This document shows positions 9,708-17,221 of a DNA stretch of 34,308 bases, piece by piece. Each line of letters opens with the position of its first letter. The stretch's first letter is position 1. The notes below the pieces were generated by a model. That model worked only from the letters and a program-made list of their open reading frames with translations, did not search any database and was not told the DNA's origin. Source of the stretch: Acidobacteriota bacterium (GTDB taxonomy: Bacteria; Actinomycetota; Thermoleophilia; Gaiellales; Gaiellaceae); the NCBI GenBank assembly GCA_028876365.1, contig JAGWRZ010000073.1, positions 1-34,308 of the forward strand, read 5' to 3'. The position numbers and the translations under genes are program-made.

Positions 9708-10121
9708 TCAGTCGAGCTCGGCGAGGCGGCGCAGCAAGGCGACCGCTTCGGCGAGGACAGCCTGCTCGTGCGGGGTGAACTCCTCGGCGATCGCCTGCGA
9801 GAGCCAGTCCTCCCGGCGGCGCCGTTCGCGGCGGATGAAGTCGCGGCCCTCCTGCGTCAGCTCGACGAGGAGGCTGCGGCGATCCGCGGCGTCCGGCCTC
9901 CGTTCCACGAGCCCGTCTCCCTGCAGCTCCGCGACGATCTCGGCCATCGACTGGGGCCGCATGCGCTCGGCCGCGGCGAGGCCGCTCGTCGTCTGCGGCC
10001 CGTTCCGGTCGAGACGGCTGAGGACGGCGAGCTGCGACGTCGGCCGCACCGCATCGGTGCGCAGCCGCCGCAGGAGCTGTCCGAGGACGGCGCGAAGCTC
10101 GGTCGCGACGCTCTGTCGCAT
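9708..10121 (-). CDS. MarR-family transcriptional regulator
   Basis: LAVLSRLDRNGPQTTSGLAAAERMRPQSMAEIVAELQGDGLVERRPDAADRRSLLVELTQEG winged HTH; divergent to an MFS exporter. Confidence 0.9.
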   Translation of the reverse strand: MRQSVATELRAVLGQLLRRLRTDAVRPTSQLAVLSRLDRNGPQTTSGLAAAERMRPQSMAEIVAELQGDGLVERRPDAADRRSLLVELTQEGRDFIRRERRRREDWLSQAIAEEFTPHEQAVLAEAVALLRRLAELD

Positions 10122-10126
10122 TCGTA

Positions 10127-10150
10127 CAGGATACCTGTTCAGGCTACCTG
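10127..10150. promoter_or_regulatory. Two tandem palindromic operators CAGG-NTA-CCTG, putative MarR sites
   Basis: CAGGATACCTG (10127-10137) and CAGGCTACCTG (10140-10150), 13-bp repeat pitch, in the 41-bp MarR/MFS intergenic region. Confidence 0.7.
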
Positions 10151-10156
10151 TATAAT
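10151..10156 (+). promoter_or_regulatory. -10 element TATAAT of the MFS gene, predicted leaderless transcript
   Basis: TATAAT-TGACCC-GTG: 6 nt between the -10 hexamer and the start codon at 10163. Confidence 0.6.
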
Positions 10157-10162
10157 TGACCC

Positions 10163-11854
10163 GTGCGGGAGTACAAGTGGATCGCGCTCTCGAACGTCAC
10201 CCTGGGCGTGCTGCTCGCGACGCTCGACGCGTCCATCGTCCTCATCGCCATGCCGGACATCTTCCGCGGCATCCACCTCTCCCCGCTCGAGCCGGGAAAC
10301 AGCTTCTACCTCCTGTGGATGATCCTCGGCTATCTCGTCGTCACGAGCGTGCTCGTCGTCGGCCTGGGCCGGCTCGGCGACCTGTTCGGGCGCGTGCGCA
10401 TGTACACGCTCGGGTTCGCGATCTACACCGTCGCGTCGCTCCTCCTCACGATCGACTGGATGCACGGCCAAGCCGGCGCGGACTGGCTGATCGGCTTCCG
10501 GCTCGTGCAGGGCGTCGGGGCCGCGTTCCTCATCGCGAATTCGGCGGCGATCCTCACGGACGCGTTTCCCGCGAACCAGCGCGGGCTCGCGCTCGGCCTC
10601 AACAACGTCGTCGGGATCAGCGGGCAGTTCATCGGCCTGGTCGTCGGCGGTCTCCTCGCTCCCGTCGACTGGCGGCTCATCTTCCTCGTCTCCGTCCCGT
10701 TCGGCCTGCTCGGGACGGTGTGGTCGCACCGGAGGCTGCGCGAGATCGGCGAGCGCAACCCGGCGCCGATCGACTGGGCCGGGAACCTCACCTTCGCGCT
10801 CGGCCTCGTCCTCGTCATGATCGGCATCACGTACGGCATCCGGCCGTACGGGCACAGCACGACGGGCTGGGCGAGCCCCTTCGTCGACAGCTGCCTTGCG
10901 AGCGGCGTCGTGCTCATCGCCGCGTTCACGTTCCTCGAGTCGCGCATCGCGCACCCGATGTTCAAGCTTCCGCTCTTCCGGATCCGCGCATTCACGTTCG
11001 GCGTCCTCTCGAGCTTCCTTTCGGCGATCGCGCGCGGCGGCCTGATGTTCATGCTCATCATCTGGCTGCAGGGGATCTGGCTTCCGCAGCACGGCTACAG
11101 CTTCGCGCGCACGCCGCTCTGGGCCGGGATCTACATGCTGCCGTTGACGATCGGCTTCCTCGCAGCCGGGCCGGTGTCGGGCTTCCTCTCCGACCGCTTC
11201 GGCGCGCGGCCCTTCGCGACGACCGGAATGATCGGCTCCGTGTTCAGCTTCGTGCTGCTCGACACGCTGCCCGTGAACTTCTCCTACCCGCTGTTCGCCG
11301 GAGCCCTGCTCTTGATGGGGCTGTCGATGGGCGCGTTCGCCTCGCCAAACAGGGCCGGGGTGATGAACAGCCTTCCCGCCGGCGACCGCGGCGCCGGCGG
11401 CGCGATGAACCAGACGTTCCAGAACGGTGCGCAGGTCCTGTCGATCGGGATCTTCTTCACGCTGATGATCCTCGGCCTCGCGGCGACGCTTCCGGCCTCC
11501 CTCGCCGCGGGGCTGGAGGCGCACGGCGTGCCGGCGGCGACCGCGCAGCACGCGGCGCACCTGCCGCCCGTCTCGGTGCTCTTCGCCGCCTTCCTCGGCT
11601 ACGACCCGGTGCGCACGCTCGTCGGTTCGTCCGTCATCCGCCACCTCTCCTCCGTGAACGCGGCGGCCGTGTCGAACCACGACTTCTTCCCGAACCTCAT
11701 CGCGGAGCCGTTCCGCTCCGGCCTGCACAAGGCGTTCGCATTCGCGATCATCGCCTGCGCGCTCGCGGCGCTCATGTCGTGGTCGCGCGGCGCCCGCACG
11801 CCCGTGCGGAGCGTCTCCGCCGTCACCGACAGCTCCGAGCCCGACACGATCTAG
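10163..11854 (+). CDS. MFS transporter, DHA2 (EmrB/QacA) drug-efflux type
   Basis: TLGVLLATLDASIVLIAMPDI, GRLGDLFGRVRMYTLGFAIYT, ~14 TM segments. Confidence 0.9.
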   Translation: MREYKWIALSNVTLGVLLATLDASIVLIAMPDIFRGIHLSPLEPGNSFYLLWMILGYLVVTSVLVVGLGRLGDLFGRVRMYTLGFAIYTVASLLLTIDWMHGQAGADWLIGFRLVQGVGAAFLIANSAAILTDAFPANQRGLALGLNNVVGISGQFIGLVVGGLLAPVDWRLIFLVSVPFGLLGTVWSHRRLREIGERNPAPIDWAGNLTFALGLVLVMIGITYGIRPYGHSTTGWASPFVDSCLASGVVLIAAFTFLESRIAHPMFKLPLFRIRAFTFGVLSSFLSAIARGGLMFMLIIWLQGIWLPQHGYSFARTPLWAGIYMLPLTIGFLAAGPVSGFLSDRFGARPFATTGMIGSVFSFVLLDTLPVNFSYPLFAGALLLMGLSMGAFASPNRAGVMNSLPAGDRGAGGAMNQTFQNGAQVLSIGIFFTLMILGLAATLPASLAAGLEAHGVPAATAQHAAHLPPVSVLFAAFLGYDPVRTLVGSSVIRHLSSVNAAAVSNHDFFPNLIAEPFRSGLHKAFAFAIIACALAALMSWSRGARTPVRSVSAVTDSSEPDTI

Positions 11855-11863
11855 GAGGCGTTA

Positions 11864-12520
11864 GTGCGCATTCGCTGGTACGGACAATCCGCGTTCCTGC
11901 TCTCGGGGACCGAGCGCGTCTTCATCGACCCGTTCGGCGATCTCGGCGAGTCCGCCCGGGCGCGCGGGATGGAGTTCGGCTATCCCCCGATCGACGCCCA
12001 GGCGGATGTCCTGCTCGTCACCCACGAGCACGCTGACCACAACGCCGTCGATGCCGTCACGGGCGAGCCGGCCGTGTTTCGCGCGACGCCCGGGCGGTTC
12101 GCGTCGCCGATCGGCGAGATCGTCGGCGTCGCATCCGAGCACGACGACCTCGCCGGCACGGCGCGCGGGGCGAACACGATCTTCCGCTTCACCCTCGACG
12201 GGCTCCGCTTCTGCCACCTGGGCGACTTCGGCCAGGCGGCTCTGCGACCGGAGCAGCGCGCGGCGATCGGCGCGGTCGACGTGCTGTTCGTTCCCGCGGG
12301 CGGCGGCCCGACGATCGGCGGAGAGCCGGCCGCGGCGGTCGTGCGTGCGATCGGGCCGCGCGTCGTCGTGCCGATGCACTATCGGACGGAGAGGGTGAAC
12401 TTCCTCGACCCGCCGGACGCCTTCCTCGCCGCGATCGGGCTGCCGGTGGCGAAGGCCGGCTCGAGCGAGGTCGAGGTGGACGCCGAGACCGAGGGCGTCG
12501 TGCTCCTCGCGACGCCGTGA
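11864..12520 (+). CDS. MBL-fold metal-dependent hydrolase (UlaG-like)
   Basis: RIRWYGQSAFLL...FIDPF...LLVTHEHADHNAVDAV...FCHLGDFG...VVVPMHYRTERVNF. Confidence 0.88.
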   Translation: MRIRWYGQSAFLLSGTERVFIDPFGDLGESARARGMEFGYPPIDAQADVLLVTHEHADHNAVDAVTGEPAVFRATPGRFASPIGEIVGVASEHDDLAGTARGANTIFRFTLDGLRFCHLGDFGQAALRPEQRAAIGAVDVLFVPAGGGPTIGGEPAAAVVRAIGPRVVVPMHYRTERVNFLDPPDAFLAAIGLPVAKAGSSEVEVDAETEGVVLLATP

Positions 12521-12705
12521 CCGTAACCGGGACGCGCGTGCCGCCGTTGATCCGGTGGATGGCGCCCGAGACCGATGAGCACCAGCGCCCGGCCGAGGAC
12601 TGGCCGATGCCGACCCGAGACGTCCTGCTGACGCTTCAGCGCCTTCCCGACTGGGGCCTCGCGGAGCCGCAGGAACGGGCAGCCGATCAGAGACCTGCGG
12701 CGTAA
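12517..12705 (+). CDS. Small ORF of unknown function, possibly spurious or a remnant
   Basis: 62 codons starting GTGA over the stop of the MBL gene; no recognisable domain. Confidence 0.2.
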   Translation: MTVTGTRVPPLIRWMAPETDEHQRPAEDWPMPTRDVLLTLQRLPDWGLAEPQERAADQRPAA

Positions 12706-12714
12706 TCTCGCCAC

Positions 12715-13608
12715 ATGCAGCTGCCCGACCTTCGGATCGCCGGCTGGCGTCCGACGAAGGACACGCTGCACCTGTATGCGCAGATCGTCGGGAAGATGCG
12801 GCTCGCGGCGACGCCGCCCCGCAACCACTGGTGGCACGCTCCGCTCTACGTCGACGTCCGCGGCCTGACGACCGGAACGCTGAGGCGCGGCGGCGCCTCC
12901 TTCGCGATCTCCTTCGATCTCGTCGACCAAGAGCTCGTCGTGCGCACGATCGGCGGCGCGTCGCGTTCGTTCGCGCTGGCGGACGGTCTCTCGGTGGCGG
13001 AGTTCGACGGGCGCCTCCACGCTGCGCTCGCCGACCTCGGCGTCGACGTCGAGATCGACGAGAGGCCGTTCGGCGTGCCGGCGTTCACGACGCCATTCCG
13101 CGAGGACACCGAGCACGCGTCATGGGATCGCGAGGCGGTGGTGCGGTTCCATCGTGCGCTCGACTGGGCGAGCTCCGTGATGGAGGAGTTCAGCGGCCGG
13201 TTCGTCGGCAAGCAGAGCCCGGTCCAGCTCTTCTGGCAGAGCTTCGACCTCTCGCTGACCCGGTTCTCCGGCAGGCCCGGCCTCTCGCTGGACGATGTCG
13301 TCAACCGGGAGGCGTACACGCACGAGGTGATCCTCTTCGGCTTCTGGATGGGCGGCGACGAGACGTTCCCCGACGCGTCGTTCTACGCGTTCATGCAGCC
13401 CTCGCCGGTGGGGTGGCGCGAGACGTCCATCGCCGGCGGGCAGTGGACGAAGATCGGGCTCACCGTCCTCCCGTGGGAGACGGTGCGCGCGGCGCCCGAT
13501 CCCCGGGCGCTCGTCCTCGCCTTCCTGCAGTCGGCCTACGAGGCGGCCGCAGGCTGCGCAGGATGGGATCTCCCGGCGCTCGCCTCGGCCGGACATCCCG
13601 TGCAATGA
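12715..13608 (+). CDS. DUF5996 family protein
   Basis: LRIAGWRPTKDTLHLYAQIVGKMRLAATPPRNHWWHAPLYVDVRGLTTG...SPVQLFWQSFDLSLTRFSGR. Confidence 0.75.
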   Translation: MQLPDLRIAGWRPTKDTLHLYAQIVGKMRLAATPPRNHWWHAPLYVDVRGLTTGTLRRGGASFAISFDLVDQELVVRTIGGASRSFALADGLSVAEFDGRLHAALADLGVDVEIDERPFGVPAFTTPFREDTEHASWDREAVVRFHRALDWASSVMEEFSGRFVGKQSPVQLFWQSFDLSLTRFSGRPGLSLDDVVNREAYTHEVILFGFWMGGDETFPDASFYAFMQPSPVGWRETSIAGGQWTKIGLTVLPWETVRAAPDPRALVLAFLQSAYEAAAGCAGWDLPALASAGHPVQ

Positions 13609-13637
13609 TCCCTGCGGCGGGGGCGCCGTCAGCCGGC

Positions 13638-14240
13638 ATGAGCGAAACCACATGTCACATGTCGATCTCGCTCGACGGCTATGTCGCGGGCCCCGATCAG
13701 AGCCTCGAGCAGCCTCTCGGCCGGGGCGGGCTCGAGCTCCATCACTGGCACCTCGACGAGCCGCTGAGCGAGGCCGACGCTCGCGTGCGCGATCTGCTCC
13801 TGCGTCCACGCGGCGCGTACGTGATGGGTCGCAACATGTTCGGGCCGATTCGCGGCCCCTGGAAGGACGACTGGCGTGGCTGGTGGGGCGCCGAGCCGCC
13901 GTACCACGCCCCCGTGTTCGTTCTCACCCACCATCCGCGCGACCCGATCTCGATGGAGGGCGGGACGACGTTCCACTTCGTCACCGATGGCTTCGACGCC
14001 GCCTTCGCGCGCGCGTCGGAGGCGGCGGGCGAGAAAGGCGTCGACATCGCCGGCGGCGCGTCCACGGTGCGCCAGGCGCTCGCCGCAGGCGTGATCGACG
14101 AGCTCGTCCTCGATTTCGTCCCCGTCCTGCTCGGCGACGGGGAGGGTCTCTTCGAGGGCGTCCCCGATCCCGGCCTCGAGCCGGTGGAGGTGATCCACTC
14201 GCCGCTCGCGACCCACGTCCGCTATCGCATCGCCCGCTGA
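13638..14240 (+). CDS. Dihydrofolate reductase / RibD C-terminal domain family protein
   Basis: CHMSISLDGYVAGPDQS...GAYVMGRNMFG...PVFVLTHHPRDP...VDIAGGASTVRQALAAGVIDELVLDFVPVLLGDGEGLF. Start taken as ATG 13638 inside the longer ORF. Confidence 0.88.
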   Translation: MSETTCHMSISLDGYVAGPDQSLEQPLGRGGLELHHWHLDEPLSEADARVRDLLLRPRGAYVMGRNMFGPIRGPWKDDWRGWWGAEPPYHAPVFVLTHHPRDPISMEGGTTFHFVTDGFDAAFARASEAAGEKGVDIAGGASTVRQALAAGVIDELVLDFVPVLLGDGEGLFEGVPDPGLEPVEVIHSPLATHVRYRIAR

Positions 14241-14300
14241 CCGGTCGAGGAGGCGGGGGCCCGCCTGCCGGGGCCCCTCGCCATGCGTGCCGTGGACGAG

Positions 14301-14810
14301 CTATGCGCCGGTGACGGTGCAGGTGAAGGTGGAGCTGCCGGCCGGTTGAGGCGGGCCGGGGAACCCGGTCACGCCGTCCTCGGTCGGATGGCTCGTCGCG
14401 GTGGAGTACGCGAGCTGTTCCGACTGGCCGGGAGCGAGGGCAGGAAGCGTGTAGAAGAAGATGTCGGCCCAGTTCCCGGGAATGAACTGGGACGTCAGGC
14501 CTGCGAAGTAGGGCGACATGTCGATCGGCGCTCCGCCGTCGACGCTGAGCGTGTTCGTCGACTCGTTCAGCCACGCGACAACCTGGCCGATGTGCGCAGC
14601 CCCCCAACCGGCAAAGGCCGTGAACGGCGTACCGGCGGGGACCGTGGTGGAGCCCCCGTTCGCGAAGCACCCGACAACAGCCACATAGGAGCCGCCTGGT
14701 GCCGGCCTCGTGTAGCCCTGGTCGTGCGGATTGTCGGCCGCCTGCGCTGCGGCGCCGAGAAGCAGTGCGGCCGTCAGCGCGGACACCGCGAGCACCAGCG
14801 CCTTCCTCAT
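14301..14810 (-). CDS. Secreted protein of unknown function
   Basis: MRKALVLAVSALTAALLLGAAAQAADN signal peptide; AAGGAGGT ribosome-binding site upstream of ATG 14810. Confidence 0.7.
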   Translation of the reverse strand: MRKALVLAVSALTAALLLGAAAQAADNPHDQGYTRPAPGGSYVAVVGCFANGGSTTVPAGTPFTAFAGWGAAHIGQVVAWLNESTNTLSVDGGAPIDMSPYFAGLTSQFIPGNWADIFFYTLPALAPGQSEQLAYSTATSHPTEDGVTGFPGPPQPAGSSTFTCTVTGA

Positions 14811-15106
14811 TTCCAGACCTCCTTCGTCGGACCCGGAACGAAATGCGACCGACACGGCCGGCTCCGGATCGAGTTTTGCTCCATCACGCCGGCCGATCAG
14901 GGGACCACGGTCGGAGTTGTGGAGTCCATCTCGGTGGCGCCCGACGGTACGTGGTCGCCCGGGGAACCGATCGCGACCGGGAAGTCCGAGCGTGAAACGG
15001 AGCTTCACGTGGGCCCTCACCGCAGAGACCGTAGACGGCTCGTCTGCGAGGCACAAAGGGCGATTCGATACTTGATTTATGGCGAGAACGCATTGAAGAT
15101 CGGGTC

Positions 15107-16048
15107 GTGGTGGACATCGAGCTGCGGCAGCTCCGCTACTTCGTCGCCGTTGCCGACGAGCTGCATTTCTCGCGGGCCGCAGCCCGGCTTCGCCTCGACC
15201 AGCCGACGTTGAGCCGGCATGTCCGGCGTCTCGAGCAGGGGCTCGGAGTGAAGCTGTTCGAAAGGACGACGCGTAACGTCGCCTTGACGGAAGCCGGCCG
15301 GGTCTTCCTGCAAAAGGCGCGCGACGTACTCGAGGCGGCCGAATCCGCGGTGAGCACCGTGCGCGACGCCGCTGAGGGTCGCACCGGCATGTTGCGGGTC
15401 GGAATGATGGTTCAGACTGCCGAGCCGCTTCGCTCAGCCGCGCTCAACCTGTTCGAGGAGCGCTATCCGAATGTGGAGTTGAAGCTGACGAGCTACCCGT
15501 TCGTCGATCCGTCGTGCGGCCTCGAAGCGCGTGGAACGGACGTGGCATTCGTCTGGTTGCCGATCGAGCATCCGCAGATCGAGACCGAGCGTCTGTTCGA
15601 CGAACCGCGGTACTTCATCGTCGCGGACCATCATCGGCTCGCGGGCAAGAGCTCGATCCGCCGCGAGGAGGTCGAGGATGAACCTTTCTTCACCTGGCCC
15701 GAAAGCTGGGGCCTGAGCGCGACCACGATGTCGTGGGGGGACTTCTTCCAACTCCAGCCGAAGCTCGATGGCACGCGGCGCGTTTCGCACGTCCACGTTC
15801 GAGACGAGAATGAATGGCTCGACTCCCTCGTCCGCGGACGGGCGATCAGCACCACGCCCGAATCGATGAAGACGTACTACCCGTGGCCCGGGATCCGGTA
15901 CATCCCCGCCGAGGGAATCGATCCCGTCGTCGCAGCCATCGCCTGGCGACGCGACGAAGACAATCCTTTCGTCAGGAACTTCGTTCAGATCGTGCGTGAC
16001 CTACGTGACGCAGGGGCGGAGCGCCCGCTGCCGATCGCCGTCGGCTGA
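15107..16048 (+). CDS. LysR-family transcriptional regulator
   Basis: IELRQLRYFVAVADELHFSRAAARLRLDQPTLSRHVRRLEQGLGVKLFERTTRNVALTEAGRVFL. Confidence 0.93.
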   Translation: MVDIELRQLRYFVAVADELHFSRAAARLRLDQPTLSRHVRRLEQGLGVKLFERTTRNVALTEAGRVFLQKARDVLEAAESAVSTVRDAAEGRTGMLRVGMMVQTAEPLRSAALNLFEERYPNVELKLTSYPFVDPSCGLEARGTDVAFVWLPIEHPQIETERLFDEPRYFIVADHHRLAGKSSIRREEVEDEPFFTWPESWGLSATTMSWGDFFQLQPKLDGTRRVSHVHVRDENEWLDSLVRGRAISTTPESMKTYYPWPGIRYIPAEGIDPVVAAIAWRRDEDNPFVRNFVQIVRDLRDAGAERPLPIAVG

Positions 16049-16059
16049 GGTGCGCCGCT

Positions 16060-16262
16060 CTCAAGGTTTCGAGGCGCACGTCGGTGTGGCCGCGCCTCTC
16101 GGCGTGGATCGCTGTTGCGAGAGCGTACGCGTCCGGTAGTTTCAGTCCGGTTCGCACGCGGACTGCGGCGGCGCGCCGGGCGAGCGTCTCTTCGACGAGG
16201 TCGTCGGCACGAACAAGCTCGAGGCCCCCCGGTCCGACAACCTCGATGTGAACCCCGTCACC
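16060..16262 (-). pseudogene. Remnant of a PIN-domain toxin (C-terminal portion)
   Basis: Reverse-strand reading GVHIEVVGPGGLELVRADDLVEETLARRAAAVRVRTGLKLPDAYALATAIHAERRGHTDVRLET. The LPDAYALATA block is typical of PIN C-termini. No N-terminal catalytic half; upstream in-frame TGA. Confidence 0.45.
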
Positions 16263-16298
16263 TGAGAGTCGGGCCGTTCAGCGTCGATTGATCGCGAA

Positions 16299-16694
16299 TC
16301 AGGAAGGCTCGACCCGTTGGACGGTCGTGAGGCGGTCGATCTCTCGATCGAACGACGCGATCGTCCCTACCCCACTCGCCTCCGCGCTCGCGACGAGGTA
16401 TGCCTCTGCGAAGTCGAGGCGCTCGACCTCATAGACCTCGAGGGCGCGGAGGAGCAGAGGTTCGTCAACGACGGCAACCGCAGGAAATCCGATGATCGCC
16501 CGCGCAAGTTCCGCGACTCGTTGCCGCTCGACCTCGTAGAAGGACTCGAGGACGTAGACGACCTCTGCGACGATCAGGTCGGTCAGGAGGAGCTCGCTCG
16601 CTCTCCTGAGGTAGGCGGTCGCGCGGCGGGCCTGAGCCGGCGGGTCGCCCGTCAAGTGCCGAATCAGGACGTTTGTGTCGAGGAACGCGCTCAG
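16299..16694 (-). CDS. PIN-domain ribonuclease toxin, VapC-like
   Basis: (CTG)LSAFLDTNVLIRHLTGDPPAQARRATAYL...LLLTDLIVAEVVYVLESFYEV...LDFAEAYLVASAEASGVGTIASFDREIDRL. The DTN catalytic block lies upstream of the tracked start (16655). The only plausible start including it is CTG at 16694, overlapping the antitoxin stop. Confidence 0.78.
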   Translation of the reverse strand: MSAFLDTNVLIRHLTGDPPAQARRATAYLRRASELLLTDLIVAEVVYVLESFYEVERQRVAELARAIIGFPAVAVVDEPLLLRALEVYEVERLDFAEAYLVASAEASGVGTIASFDREIDRLTTVQRVEPS

Positions 16695-16939
16695 GCGCGA
16701 GTCTGTGTCCGGGCCTCGCGCGTGCGACGCCTGATCTCAGGCCAAGGGGTTCCGCGCTTCTGCGCAGGCACTGGAACGGTGCCGGCGAGGTCGAGTAGCT
16801 TCGGGGTGCGAGCGAGCAGTGCACGCCGACCTTCGATGCGGAAGACCACTTGGTCGCCCTCCGCGAGGCCGAGTGCGTCGCGCACGGCCTTCGGAATAGT
16901 CAGCTGGCCCTTCGACGACAACTGCGCGGACACGTCCAT
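16691..16939 (-). CDS. AbrB/MazE-type antitoxin, VapB-like
   Basis: MDVSAQLSSKGQLTIPKAVRDALGLAEGDQVVFRIEGRRALL swapped-hairpin AbrB signature; AAGGAGG ribosome-binding site. Confidence 0.88.
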   Translation of the reverse strand: MDVSAQLSSKGQLTIPKAVRDALGLAEGDQVVFRIEGRRALLARTPKLLDLAGTVPVPAQKRGTPWPEIRRRTREARTQTRA

Positions 16940-16947
16940 TCCGGCCT

Positions 16948-16971
16948 CCTTACCTTTCCGGATAAGTAAGG
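16948..16971. promoter_or_regulatory. Imperfect palindrome upstream of vapB-like gene, putative autoregulatory operator
   Basis: CCTTACCTTTCCGGATAAGTAAGG; CCTTAC/GTAAGG arms and TCCGGA centre are symmetric (18/24 positions). Confidence 0.5.
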
Positions 16972-17011
16972 ATAGCGGAACCGCCGGACGGTTCGTCTTG
17001 ATCCAACTCCA

Positions 17012-17221
17012 GTGGAGGCGGCAGGAATCGAACCCGCGTCCAGCGAGTCGGGTGAGGATTCAGAAGGGGAATCAGACTTAGCCGGCCCTGACGCGGGGCG
17101 AAACGCGTCGGATGGAAGTCACGAAGTAGCTCCGATGAGCGACGACCCGCGTTCGCAGCGCGGGCCGTCGGAAGAACCGGCGACTCCGCCTGGCGGTGCA
17201 GGCGATGATCCGTCGGGCTGA
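17012..17221 (+). other. Partial ORF: alternative C-terminal exon-like tail of the integrase in the excised circle
   Basis: MEAAGIEPASSESGEDSEGESDLAGPD... shares the EAAGIEPAS reading of the att repeat with the integrase in the same phase; ends at 17221 overlapping the rep start at 17196. Confidence 0.55.
17013..17041. repeat. Attachment-site repeat (ssrA-distal end), displaced copy of the ssrA 3' end
   Basis: TGGAGGCGGCAGGAATCGAACCCGCGTCC; differs from 22821-22849 only at position 11 (A versus G). Confidence 0.88.

Noticed and set aside
12831-14240. 469-aa ORF joining the DUF5996 and DHFR-like regions
   Set aside because: The first half is an out-of-frame reading of the DUF5996 gene; only the part from ATG 13638 is coding.
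16985-17045. A tRNA gene at the ssrA-distal att site
   Set aside because: Only the T-arm and 3' acceptor strand are present; it is the displaced ssrA 3' end, not a complete tRNA.
17012-17221. Independent 69-aa gene beginning MEAAGIEPAS
   Set aside because: The N-terminus is just the antisense reading of the ssrA 3' end; treated as an att-linked tail, not a stand-alone gene.
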